This document shows, piece after piece, positions 28,701 to 35,646 of a stretch of 64,000 bases of DNA (position 1 is its first letter; every line of letters starts with the position of its first letter). The stretch spans positions 248,001 through 312,000 of the forward strand of contig NZ_NFLE01000001.1 of assembly GCF_002160755.1 (NCBI RefSeq), in the 5' to 3' direction. A program made the position numbers and the translations under genes. Source of the stretch: Lachnoclostridium sp. An14 (lineage in GTDB: Bacteria > Bacillota > Clostridia > Lachnospirales > Lachnospiraceae). Below the pieces are notes generated by a model, which saw only the letters and a list, made by a program, of their open reading frames with translations, made no database searches and was not told the origin of the DNA.

Positions 28701-28875
28701 GGTGGAAGTTGCTTAAAAATAACAGCACCGCCAGGGCAAAGGATCCGATAATCACCATCTCAGACCCTAAAAACTCTGGTCTTTCCGGCTCTTTTTTCTT
28801 CGACGGCCTTCCCGGCCCCCGTTTCGTCTTTGCCTTCGCGGTGGATGTCTTTGTTGTCTTTTTCGCCTGCGCCAC
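25714..28875 (-). CDS. ftsK: FtsK/SpoIIIE DNA translocase
   Basis: 1053 residues. Moves chromosomal DNA through the closing septum at division or sporulation. Seen: a basic Lys/Thr/Pro N-terminus with GRPSKKK, four membrane segments (about 30-180), a long acidic, low-complexity linker (about 230-580), and the motor with Walker A GATGSGKSVCIN, Walker B IVIIIDELADLMM and ATQRPSVNVITG. A winged-helix gamma domain that reads KOPS/SRS sites closes the protein (EKASIGMLQRMFKIGFNRA split across its recognition helix). The start is a GTG at 28875, nine bases after AGGAGG; no ATG is near. It may serve as either FtsK or SpoIIIE. Confidence 0.94.
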   Translation of the reverse strand: MAQAKKTTKTSTAKAKTKRGPGRPSKKKEPERPEFLGSEMVIIGSFALAVLLFLSNFHLCGVVGDFLRSVQLGLFGMIGFIAPLVMFVGACFYLSNVGNPIASLKLGASIAAVLVLCGLGEALFGEPFQAGVKLTEFYKASAATGLGGGLVGGIISHGLYSLVGKVGTYLLLFVLLAVSLVVITEKSLVSLVKRSGVKAAQYAKEDMDRRKEAWAEHQEEKRRLREERVVRGVDLDATKLEDSQWDDGEELSGLVESLEQETDRGRKRGRKISKEEWERASAEPVAAAAADGREAWNGDGDAWSGETAASGQPAAGGRDSRDDVFTGTIAYPHPVPEDEPSFGEDDLAAVERAVGATDGEDGGDTIYLRKDTRTLEEMNLVEEDFHRSPEPAEEDSIPWEPLAPEGEAKREDSVFEPGFSPVFREDEPSFDDDEPEFGRERFDGVGEYGRDGVPAPWNMAGTAFGPGTAAEGETGESGGTGEAFFQDGETQPGRVAEGDPFAAAMTDGAFTSPEGERRVVTASGKVIETDTELLKKRVEKKRAEAVEAGDSPLSVSEEIAKKEETVKKEYVFPPLNLLKRGARNSAFSENEYKETAVKLQQTLRNFGVGVTVTNISCGPSVTRYELHPEQGVKVSKIVGLTDDIKLSLAAADIRIEAPIPGKSAVGIEVPNKENNVVYLREILEADGFQNHKSNLAFAVGKDIGGQVVVTDIAKMPHLLIAGATGSGKSVCINTLIMSIIYKSKPEDVKLIMVDPKVVELSVYNGIPHLLIPVVTDPKKASGALNWAVAEMMDRYEKFAKYNVRDLKGYNDKVARTEDIQDENKPKKLPQIVIIIDELADLMMVAPGEVEDAICRLAQLARAAGIHLVIATQRPSVNVITGLIKANVPSRIAFAVSSGVDSRTIIDMNGAEKLLGKGDMLFYPSGFPKPQRVQGAFVSDEEVQKVVDFLTEQGMSADYSPEVVSRITAAPSAQAAGGDSGRDEYFVQAGRFILEKEKASIGMLQRMFKIGFNRAARIMDQLADAGVVGEEEGTKPRKVLMTMDEFEEKFGNGQ

Positions 28876-28982
28876 TAAAACTTGCCTCCTAACATCAGTG
28901 AAGCCCGGCGGCCATAGCCTGCCGGAGCTTCCTCTGCCCGTTTCATTTAGTATACAAAAATTTGAGGGAAATTGCAACCGTC

Positions 28983-29726
28983 TCACTTTTTTTTGCGTTC
29001 CGCCATGGAGTACAGTTTCTTTAAGGCCTCCCGGATGCCGCCCACCTCGTCGATCAGGCCGGCCTTCACCGCCTCCTCCCCCACCAGCACCGTTCCCAGA
29101 TCCCTGGTGAGCATTTCCGTGCTGTGCATCAGTTTCTTCAGCTGATCGTGGGCGATCCTCGCGTGATCAGAGACAAAGGTCAGGATCCGCTCCTGGATCA
29201 TCTCAAAATATTCGTAGGTCCGCTCCGTCCCGATGACCATGCCCGTCATCCGCACAGGATGGACCATCATGGTGCCTGTGGGCACGATAAAGGAGTAGTC
29301 CGCGGCCACCGCCAGAGGCACCCCGATGGAATGGCTCCCGCCGAGCACCAGGGAAACGGTGGGCATGGACATGGAGGCGATCATCTCCGCGATGGCCAGC
29401 CCCGCGTCCACATCCCCGCCGGAGGTGTTTAAAAGCACCAGCAGCCCGTCGATCCCGGCGTCGTCCTCCAGCTGGGCCAGCTTTGGCAGCACGTGGTCGT
29501 ATTTCGTGGCCTTGCTGCTGCCGGGGAGGTTTTCGTGGCCCTCGATCTCCCCGATGATGGAGAGCAGGTAGATGGTTTTCTTCCCAGGATTGGCGTTTAA
29601 GGTCATCTGGCCGTACTCCTCCAGCCTGGCATCCTCCTTTTCCTCCACCTCCTTTTTCATCTTCTCCCGGTCCAGATCCCGGCCGCCGTTCTTTTCCTTT
29701 TCCCGTTCCTTCTTTTTATCGCTCAT
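28983..29726 (-). CDS. tepA: TepA-like ClpP-fold serine protease
   Basis: 247 residues. A charged N-terminal tail (Lys/Glu-rich, 1-35) precedes a ClpP/crotonase fold. VLLNTSGGDVDAGLAIAEMI is the oxyanion strand-helix, GGSHSIG carries the probable nucleophilic Ser, and TMMVHPVRMTG carries the His. The Bacillus homologue TepA (YmfB) was linked to protein translocation and spore protein turnover; function here is by family. It lies about 107 bases upstream of the ftsK start, the order also found in Bacillus (tepA-spoIIIE). Confidence 0.85.
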   Translation of the reverse strand: MSDKKKEREKEKNGGRDLDREKMKKEVEEKEDARLEEYGQMTLNANPGKKTIYLLSIIGEIEGHENLPGSSKATKYDHVLPKLAQLEDDAGIDGLLVLLNTSGGDVDAGLAIAEMIASMSMPTVSLVLGGSHSIGVPLAVAADYSFIVPTGTMMVHPVRMTGMVIGTERTYEYFEMIQERILTFVSDHARIAHDQLKKLMHSTEMLTRDLGTVLVGEEAVKAGLIDEVGGIREALKKLYSMAERKKK

Positions 29727-29770
29727 ATCCCAATACAGCTCCTTCTTATTATATTGCAGTTACGCCGGAA

Positions 29771-29871
29771 AACGGGCGCCGCGGCTGCGCAGACAGCCAT
29801 CCTCTCTCTGCGGCGCTCCTTTGCCGGAAATGCCTGTTTCACAGGGAATGAAACTTCCCAGGAAACTGAAA
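29771..29871 (+). repeat. dispersed terminator-associated repeat, copy D
   Basis: A degenerate GC-rich arm (GGGCGCCGCGGCTGCGCAGACAGCC, then TGCGGCGCTCCTTTGCCGG) followed by a palindrome core TTTCACAGGGAATGAAACTTCCCAGGAAACTGAAA, with sequence changes in both arms. It abuts the terminator of the NlpC/P60 gene. Confidence 0.7.
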
Positions 29872-29872
29872 G

Positions 29873-29908
29873 GGCGGGCCGCAGGGGACTTTTCCCCCGC
29901 AGCCCGCC
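29873..29908 (-). terminator. intrinsic terminator of the NlpC/P60 gene
   Basis: GGCGGGC pairs with GCCCGCC around an inner GCAGGGGAC/CCCCGC stem; on the minus strand it is followed by CTTTCAG, which is already the edge of repeat copy D. Confidence 0.7.
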
Positions 29909-29958
29909 ATGCTGCTCTTAGGATGCGCGAATTTTTCTGTTTTATGCGCCGCCTGCCT

Positions 29959-31575
29959 TTAGTCGATCACATTGCGGATCGCCTTGGGCTGACGGTAATT
30001 CCACGTGGAAATCTTGATGCCGCTTCTTCTGCTGGCGGCGTGGACGATCTGGCCGTTTCCGATGTACATGGCCACGTGGTTGATGGTGCCGCCGCTGTTG
30101 GCATAAAAGATTAAGTCTCCCGGCCGCATCTCACTGGAGGAGACAGACCGGCCCATCTTGGCCTGGGAACCGGAATAATGGGGCAGATAAATCCCGAAGT
30201 GCTCCAGCACCTTCATGGTAAATCCGGAGCAGTCCGCCCCCTTCGTCAGGCTGGTGCCGCCCCAGACGTAAGGATTTCCCACAAACTGCAGGGCATAATT
30301 GACGATCTGAGTCCGCCTGGACAGCTCCTTGTTGGCCTTTTCCTCCAGAGGGGAGAACTTGATCGCCTCCGGAAGGGCGTAGCGCACCTCCACGTTGTTG
30401 TCACGGGTGGAAAGGTAGGCATTGTCCGCGTCCTCCGCCGTATCCAGCTCAATCTGCACCCAGCCGTCCAGCTGCTGGAGCACCGGATATTTCTCCTCTG
30501 AAGAAAGCTGGGTCCATATCTTACTCTCCGTGGACGGCTCGGTGCGGACTCTCAGACCATCCACCTTGACCACAGCCATCAGGGTCGCTTCCTGCATGGC
30601 CAGATCCCTGGCCTCCTGGCCGGTGGCGATGTACTGGGAATCCGCGCTCACATAGCCCACAATGTTTCCTGATTTAATCTTGTACCACTGCCCGTCCTCG
30701 GACGTCTCAATGATGTTGCCGGCCGCCCGGCTGGGCAGCTTTCCGATGACGTTTCCCATCCCCTCGCTCTGGGTGGGTGAGGAACGCACATTCAGATAGC
30801 TGTCCACCTTGGAGACCAGGATATTGTCGTACTGGTTCACCGCCATGGTGCGCATATCCAGTTTCCTGGCCTCGTTTAAGCAGTATTTCACTTCCACGTA
30901 GTCGGCGGAAACGTAGCCCTCGCTGATCTGCACCCAGCCGTCGGCCTCGCCGATTACCTCGTAGCGCTCGTTCTGAGCCGCCGCTCCCTTCACGTTGGAG
31001 GGGTCGATCACCGGCTCTGTGCGGATGTTTAGCTTGTCCGCCGTGACGATGGCCCGTTTCTTCACATTCTCCCTGGCCGCCGCCTTCGCTTCCTCCCCGG
31101 TGAGAATGTACTGGCTGCTCACGTAGCCCTCAAAGCCGCCGGAGGAAATGTGGTGCCAGCCGCCGTCCTCGGTGGTGTCCAGGATCTCGCAGCCGCTGCC
31201 CTCCATCAGCTTTCCGATGATGGTGCCGCCGGTGTCAGGGGTCTCCCGGATATTCAAATATCCAGATACCTGGGCAATGCCCAGATTGGAATAGGCGTTC
31301 ACCGCCTCCTCCACCGCCTGGGCCAGCTCGGCGGCCGCCTGCTCCTCCGGAGAAAGGCTCTCCCCGTCTCCCGGGCTGTCCTCCACATTCTGCCCGTCCG
31401 GCGTATCGTTGGAGGCGGAGCGGGTGGCCGCCAGAACCACGGCGATCACCAGCAGCACCACAACGAGGATGCCGCCGCCGATCATCACGTATTTCTGATA
31501 CTGGTTTCTGTTTCGCCTTCTTCTGGCCCGCTTGAGGGCCGATTTGTAATCTTTCTGCTGATTCGTATCTGACAT
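29959..31575 (-). CDS. SH3b-repeat NlpC/P60 cell-wall hydrolase
   Basis: 538 residues. A basic cytoplasmic N-terminus (RARRRRNRNQYQK), one transmembrane helix (about 31-50), an acidic linker, four bacterial SH3-like repeats (recurring LNIR.TP or LNVRSSP and GWV or GYVSA.YV), then a C-terminal NlpC/P60 domain. The catalytic triad is visible: Cys in KGADCSGF, His in TINHVAMY and a second His/polar in QIVHAAS. The family cleaves gamma-D-glutamyl bonds in stem peptides. It is 23 bases downstream of the cytidylate-kinase-like gene and ends in a clear terminator. Involvement in cell separation or spore-wall turnover is an inference. Confidence 0.9.
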   Translation of the reverse strand: MSDTNQQKDYKSALKRARRRRNRNQYQKYVMIGGGILVVVLLVIAVVLAATRSASNDTPDGQNVEDSPGDGESLSPEEQAAAELAQAVEEAVNAYSNLGIAQVSGYLNIRETPDTGGTIIGKLMEGSGCEILDTTEDGGWHHISSGGFEGYVSSQYILTGEEAKAAARENVKKRAIVTADKLNIRTEPVIDPSNVKGAAAQNERYEVIGEADGWVQISEGYVSADYVEVKYCLNEARKLDMRTMAVNQYDNILVSKVDSYLNVRSSPTQSEGMGNVIGKLPSRAAGNIIETSEDGQWYKIKSGNIVGYVSADSQYIATGQEARDLAMQEATLMAVVKVDGLRVRTEPSTESKIWTQLSSEEKYPVLQQLDGWVQIELDTAEDADNAYLSTRDNNVEVRYALPEAIKFSPLEEKANKELSRRTQIVNYALQFVGNPYVWGGTSLTKGADCSGFTMKVLEHFGIYLPHYSGSQAKMGRSVSSSEMRPGDLIFYANSGGTINHVAMYIGNGQIVHAASRRSGIKISTWNYRQPKAIRNVID

Positions 31576-31598
31576 CTTGTCTTCACTCCAAACTGTCC

Positions 31599-32240
31599 TT
31601 AAACCTGAAAACCTCTGAGGTGCATATAGAATTTCACCAGCTCGGAAAGCTGATCCAGAGTCAGGTTCGTCGCGTTGATCGGCAGGTCATAGAGGGTCAT
31701 GTCGCCCCACTCCCTGCCGGTGAAATACTTGTAATACTCCCGGCGCTCCCGGTCAATCCGCTTGATCTTTTTGATGGCTTCGTCCTCCTCCAGGACGCCG
31801 TCCACCTCCATCACCCGGCGGATCCTGGTGGGCATATCCGCGTACACAAACAGACGGACCACATCCACCTCCGGCTCGGCCTCCAATACGTAGTCGGCGC
31901 AGCGGCCCATGATGATGCAGGACTGTTCCCTGGCCAGCTTACGGATGACCTCCGACTGGAAACGGAACAGATTTTCCTTGGACGTGAGCTTTTTCGACGT
32001 GGGTGCCCCCAGGCTGTCCCGCACGCCGCCGACGATGCGGTAGAGCAGGTTATTGCCCGCTTTCTCGTCCGCCAGACGGAAATACTGCTCTCCAATGGCG
32101 CTCTCCTCCGATGTCATTTTCAGGATCTCCTCATCATAAAAGGGGATCCCCAATTCCTCTGCCAGCCTCTTGCTGGTAATCCTTCCACCGCTGCCGTACT
32201 GGCGGTCGATGGTAATCACCACTCTGCCGTTTACTGCCAT
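31599..32240 (-). CDS. cytidylate kinase-like protein
   Basis: 213 residues of the cytidylate kinase-like (PF13189-type) family. A P-loop-like N-terminus ITIDRQYGSGGR (a Gly-rich loop without the usual GKST ending), then GRCADYVL and a lid-like segment RIRRVMEVDG with RIDRERREYYKYF. These proteins are widespread in Clostridia and sit apart from the essential cmk; the true substrate is not established. AGGAGG lies eight bases before the ATG. It is first in a two-gene unit with the NlpC/P60 hydrolase and has its own promoter. Confidence 0.85.
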   Translation of the reverse strand: MAVNGRVVITIDRQYGSGGRITSKRLAEELGIPFYDEEILKMTSEESAIGEQYFRLADEKAGNNLLYRIVGGVRDSLGAPTSKKLTSKENLFRFQSEVIRKLAREQSCIIMGRCADYVLEAEPEVDVVRLFVYADMPTRIRRVMEVDGVLEEDEAIKKIKRIDRERREYYKYFTGREWGDMTLYDLPINATNLTLDQLSELVKFYMHLRGFQV

Positions 32241-32299
32241 ATGAAAAACCTCCTGAACTCCTAAAAGATCCGGCCAGGCTCACGCCTCCCCGTACCCTA

Positions 32300-32328
32300 A
32301 TCATAACACATCTGATATTTCAAGTAAA
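32300..32328 (-). promoter_or_regulatory. promoter of the cytidylate kinase-like gene
   Basis: Minus strand TTTACT, 17-base spacer, TATGAT, with TGT before the -10 (extended -10). It lies about 60 bases before the start codon. Confidence 0.65.
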
Positions 32329-32442
32329 TTACTTTTAAAAGCATTTGGTGCCAGGGATTTCCGGGCGGCCAGGCCTTAAACGCAAACGGCCCCGGAAAAC
32401 CGGGGCGGGGAAAATGTCCGTCCAGCACGGACTACCGAAAAA

Positions 32443-32461
32443 GTGTGCGCTAAGCGCACAC
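32443..32461 (-). terminator. GTGTGCGC hairpin with U-tract at the far end of repeat E
   Basis: GTGTGCGC-TAA-GCGCACAC followed on the minus strand by TTTTTC. A related hairpin with altered pairing (GTGCGC-AGTA-GCACAC, 32572-32587) occupies the equivalent place in the next repeat unit, so it may be part of the element. Confidence 0.65.
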
Positions 32462-32462
32462 T

Positions 32463-32570
32463 CGCGCCGGAGCGCGGCTGCGCCGGCAGCCATTTTCCTT
32501 TGCGCGGAGTGTGCCTCCTTGCGGAGCATTCTTGTTTAACAGGAAACGAAGTTTCCTGTTAAACAAAAAA
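32463..32570 (+). repeat. dispersed terminator-associated repeat, copy E (tandem with F)
   Basis: The best-preserved copy. GC-rich arm 32463-32531, then a perfect palindrome with 16-base arms (32532-32547 and 32551-32566) around loop GAA, then AAAA. Repeat F follows with a period of about 129 bp. Confidence 0.9.
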
Positions 32571-32591
32571 GGGTGCGCAGTAGCACACGTT

Positions 32592-32699
32592 CGCGCCGAA
32601 GCGCGGCTGCACCGGCAGCCCGTTCCCTTTGCGCGGAGTGTGCCTTTCGCCGGAGGCGTTAGTGTCACAGGAAACGCGGTTTCCTGTGACACAAAAAAG
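32592..32699 (+). repeat. dispersed terminator-associated repeat, copy F
   Basis: GC-rich arm like E, ending GCCTTTCGCCGGAGGC, and a perfect palindrome with 14-base arms GTGTCACAGGAAAC/GTTTCCTGTGACAC (32662-32675 and 32679-32692) around loop GCG. The outer bases differ from E in both arms so that pairing is kept. It ends in an A-tract next to the dipeptidase gene. Confidence 0.9.
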
Positions 32700-32721
32700 C
32701 AAATCTGCCAGCGCGCACCCT

Positions 32722-33690
32722 TTATAAAATCTCCTTGTACAGCCGCAGCACATTTCCATGAAATACCGCCGCGACCTCCGGCTCCGTAAAGCCCGCGTCC
32801 TCCATGGCCTCCGCCAGCAAAGGCAGCCCGGCGGCGGTGCCAAGCTCCACCTCCCCCGGAATGCCGTCAAAATCCGATCCCAGGCCGATGCAGCCGGTTC
32901 CGCCCACATTCTTCATGTGTTTCATGTGCTCCACGATCCTTCTGGTGCGGCTGAACTGCCGGCCGCCCTCCGGGATCTTCTCCAGGAAATGGCAGCAGTA
33001 ATTCATGCCGATCACTCCGCCCTTTTCCGCAATGGCCCGGATCATGCCGTCCGTCAGGTTCCGGGAGTGGTCCGCCAGGCTCCTGGCGTTGGAGTGGGAG
33101 GCCACAAAGGGCTTTTTCGCCGTCCGCACCACATCCCAGATGCCGGCGTCGGAGAGGTGGGCCACGTCCACGATCATCCCCAGGGCCTCCATCTCCTCCA
33201 CCATCTCAAAGCCACGCTCCTTTAAGCCGCGCTCCGTCTCCGGAACGCCGCCGCCCTTTCCCGGGAACGCCAGGCTGTTTTCGTAGTTCCAGGTGAGGGT
33301 CATCATCCTGGCTCCCAGCCGGTACAGGGTCCGCAAAAGGGCCGGATCTCCCTGGCACACCTCCCCCTCCTCCAGGGTGAGAAGGGCCGACATCCGCCCC
33401 TGTTTTTCATTTTCCTCCATCTGGGCAAAGGAGGTCACCGGGGAAATCCAGTCCCCGTATTTCTCCATCTCCCTGTAAAAAGTGTCCGCCATACGCGTAC
33501 ACGTCTCAAAAGGGCAATCCGTCTCTTTTAAATCCACAAACAGGGCGAAATTCTGCAGGAGATAGTCCCCCGCCTTCATCTTTTTCAGGTCCACCTGCAG
33601 GCGGTTCTCCAGAAGGGAGACCTCCTCTCCCCGTCTCTTTGCCCCAAAGATTTCCCCAATGGTGTCGCAGTGCATATCCACAACCTTCAT
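32722..33690 (-). CDS. membrane dipeptidase-like metalloenzyme (peptidase M19)
   Basis: 322 residues, the size of bacterial renal-dipeptidase homologues. A TIM-barrel amidohydrolase with a binuclear zinc site: HCDTIGEIFG (His-x-Asp), a bridging Glu in TLEEGEV, HLSD, SHSNARSL (two His), and GLGSDFDG near the end. It cleaves dipeptides, including those with D-residues. The start MKVVDMHCDT has GGAGG seven bases upstream; a longer in-frame start does not. No signal peptide, so it is cytoplasmic. It is flanked by repeats E and F on one side and the ABC operon on the other. Confidence 0.92.
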   Translation of the reverse strand: MKVVDMHCDTIGEIFGAKRRGEEVSLLENRLQVDLKKMKAGDYLLQNFALFVDLKETDCPFETCTRMADTFYREMEKYGDWISPVTSFAQMEENEKQGRMSALLTLEEGEVCQGDPALLRTLYRLGARMMTLTWNYENSLAFPGKGGGVPETERGLKERGFEMVEEMEALGMIVDVAHLSDAGIWDVVRTAKKPFVASHSNARSLADHSRNLTDGMIRAIAEKGGVIGMNYCCHFLEKIPEGGRQFSRTRRIVEHMKHMKNVGGTGCIGLGSDFDGIPGEVELGTAAGLPLLAEAMEDAGFTEPEVAAVFHGNVLRLYKEIL

Positions 33691-33765
33691 ATCTGTTCCT
33701 CCCGGCCCGGCTGCCGTTTTCTCTTTCATTGTATTCCGCTGATCGCGGCCGCGCTCCTCTGCCGC

Positions 33766-34944
33766 CTATTCACTTCGCAGGGCGTCGATGGGGTTTAGCC
33801 CCGCCGCCCGGCTGGCGGGCATATACCCGAAGATCAGCCCGATCCCCACGGAAACGCTGAAGGAAATCAGAATGGCCCCAAAGGTAGGGGGCGTGTCGAT
33901 TCCCATGGCGTTTCCGATCATCACCGTGGCCCCGGAGCCTAAGAGAATGCCGATGATGCCTCCGATGGAGCTGGTCACCGCCGCCTCGATCACAAACTGC
34001 TGCATAATCGCCCCCCGCTTGGCCCCCAGGGCCTTGCGGATGCCGATCTCCCTGGTGCGCTCCGTCACCGACACCAGCATGATATTCATCACGCCCACTC
34101 CGGCTACCAGCAGGGAAATCCCGGCGATGCCTCCCAGCATTCCCGACATCATGGCGATCTGCTCGTTTAAGGTGTCCAAAAGCTCGCTGTTGGCGTTTAC
34201 GTGATAGAGGTCGTCGTTCTGGTAGATCTCGTTTAAAAAGGATTCCAGCTCCCGTTTGCAGGCCTCTGTCTCCTCCACGGAGCGGGAGGTGAAAATGTAG
34301 TTGCCGATGGCCCCGTTCCTCGTCATCTTTACCGCCGTGGAATAGGGGATCCACAGAAAGTCGTCGGTGCCGCCTTCCTTCAGCTCATCCTCGCTCTGCC
34401 TCTCCACCACCCCCACGATCTTGTAGGCGTTTCCGCTGATCTTGACGGTCTGGTCCAGAGCCTTTTCCGGGCCTCCGAACAGCTCGTTTGCCACGTAGTA
34501 GCCGGCCACGCACACCTTCTGCCGGGAGAGGATGTCGGAATACTGGAGGTTTCTTCCCGCCTCCAGCTCATAGTCCTTGATGCCCAGATAATCCTCGCTG
34601 TAGCCGCCCACGTTAGTGGCGTCCAGGGAGTCGTTTCCTTCCTTGACCACGGCGGTGACGTTTACCACCGGCGTCATCCGCTCATAAAGCTCCCGGTGCT
34701 CCTCAAAAAACGCATAGGTATCGTCCACGTCCAGGGAACGGGAGGGCAGGTTGACCACATTCACGGAGATCTGGTTCACGCCCATGCTGGCGAAACTGTC
34801 CACCACGGAGGACATATAGCCGTTTACAATGCTCACCAGGATGATCACCGACGCCACGCCGATGATGATGCCAAGCATGGTGAGAAAGGATCGCATTTTA
34901 TTTCCCATGATGCTTTTGATTGCCATTTTAAATGATTGCAGCAT
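33766..34944 (-). CDS. MacB-type ABC transporter permease
   Basis: 392 residues with the MacB topology: one N-terminal membrane helix (about 18-40 in MRSFLTMLGIIIGVASVIILVS), a large extracytoplasmic domain (about 45-265) and three C-terminal membrane helices containing ERTREIGIRKALGA, the signature of the FtsX-like domain. Such permeases use mechanotransmission rather than a transport channel. The start MLQSFKM overlaps the ATPase gene by 17 bases, so the two are coupled. It is the last gene of the SLH-adaptor-ATPase-permease operon. Confidence 0.9.
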   Translation of the reverse strand: MLQSFKMAIKSIMGNKMRSFLTMLGIIIGVASVIILVSIVNGYMSSVVDSFASMGVNQISVNVVNLPSRSLDVDDTYAFFEEHRELYERMTPVVNVTAVVKEGNDSLDATNVGGYSEDYLGIKDYELEAGRNLQYSDILSRQKVCVAGYYVANELFGGPEKALDQTVKISGNAYKIVGVVERQSEDELKEGGTDDFLWIPYSTAVKMTRNGAIGNYIFTSRSVEETEACKRELESFLNEIYQNDDLYHVNANSELLDTLNEQIAMMSGMLGGIAGISLLVAGVGVMNIMLVSVTERTREIGIRKALGAKRGAIMQQFVIEAAVTSSIGGIIGILLGSGATVMIGNAMGIDTPPTFGAILISFSVSVGIGLIFGYMPASRAAGLNPIDALRSE

Positions 34945-35635
34945 AGTCCTCCACATCTCCGTCAAAATTGATCTTTCCGTCGTGGATCCGCACCACCCGC
35001 TTCGCCTCCACGGCGATGGAATTGTCATGGGTGATCATCACGATGGTGTTGCCCTCCCGGTTGAGCTGTTTTAGGAAATCCAGCACCTCCCTGCTGGTCC
35101 TGGAATCCAGGGCTCCGGTGGGCTCGTCGGCTAAAATCAGGGACGGGTCCCCCGCCAGAGCGCGGGCGATGGACACCCGCTGCTGCTGGCCGCCGGAGAG
35201 CTGGTTTGGCATATTCCTCCATTTTTCCTTAAGGCCCACCCGCTCCAGGGATTTCATGGCCCGCTCCCGCCGCTCCTCATGGCCCACACCGGCGTAGAGA
35301 AGGGGCAGCTCCACGTTTTCCAGAAGGTTCAGTTTCGGCAGCAGGTTGTACTGCTGGAAAATGAACCCGATCATCCGGTTGCGGATGGCGGCCAGCTGGT
35401 CGTCGGACATATCGCTTACGTCCTCCCCGCCCAGGTAGTAGGAGCCGTCCGTGGGGACGTCCAGGGCCCCGATGATATTCATCAGGGTGGACTTCCCGCT
35501 GCCGGACTTTCCCACTATGGCCACAAACTCCCCTTTGGAGATGGAGAGAGTGATGCCGTCGTTGGCCCGCACCTCCTCGTCTCCCATCTGGTAAATCTTG
35601 TAAATATCCTTTAATTCAATCAGCGGTTCTCCCAT
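34928..35635 (-). CDS. MacB/LolD-type ABC transporter ATPase
   Basis: 235 residues. Walker A GKSGSGKSTLMN, Q-loop FIFQQYNLLP, signature LSGGQQQRVSIARAL, Walker B LILADEPTGALD and the switch His in MITHD. Closest in type to LolD/MacB ATPases. AGGAGG lies seven bases before the ATG. It is transcribed after the MacA-like adaptor and before the permease, with which it should assemble. Confidence 0.93.
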   Translation of the reverse strand: MGEPLIELKDIYKIYQMGDEEVRANDGITLSISKGEFVAIVGKSGSGKSTLMNIIGALDVPTDGSYYLGGEDVSDMSDDQLAAIRNRMIGFIFQQYNLLPKLNLLENVELPLLYAGVGHEERRERAMKSLERVGLKEKWRNMPNQLSGGQQQRVSIARALAGDPSLILADEPTGALDSRTSREVLDFLKQLNREGNTIVMITHDNSIAVEAKRVVRIHDGKINFDGDVEDYAAII

Positions 35636-35646
35636 GGCAGTACCTC

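Noticed and set aside
32335-32692. Short frames such as MLRKEAHSAQRKMAAG within the repeats
   Set aside because: They recur only because the repeat recurs, and they run through its palindromes; no independent sign of coding.
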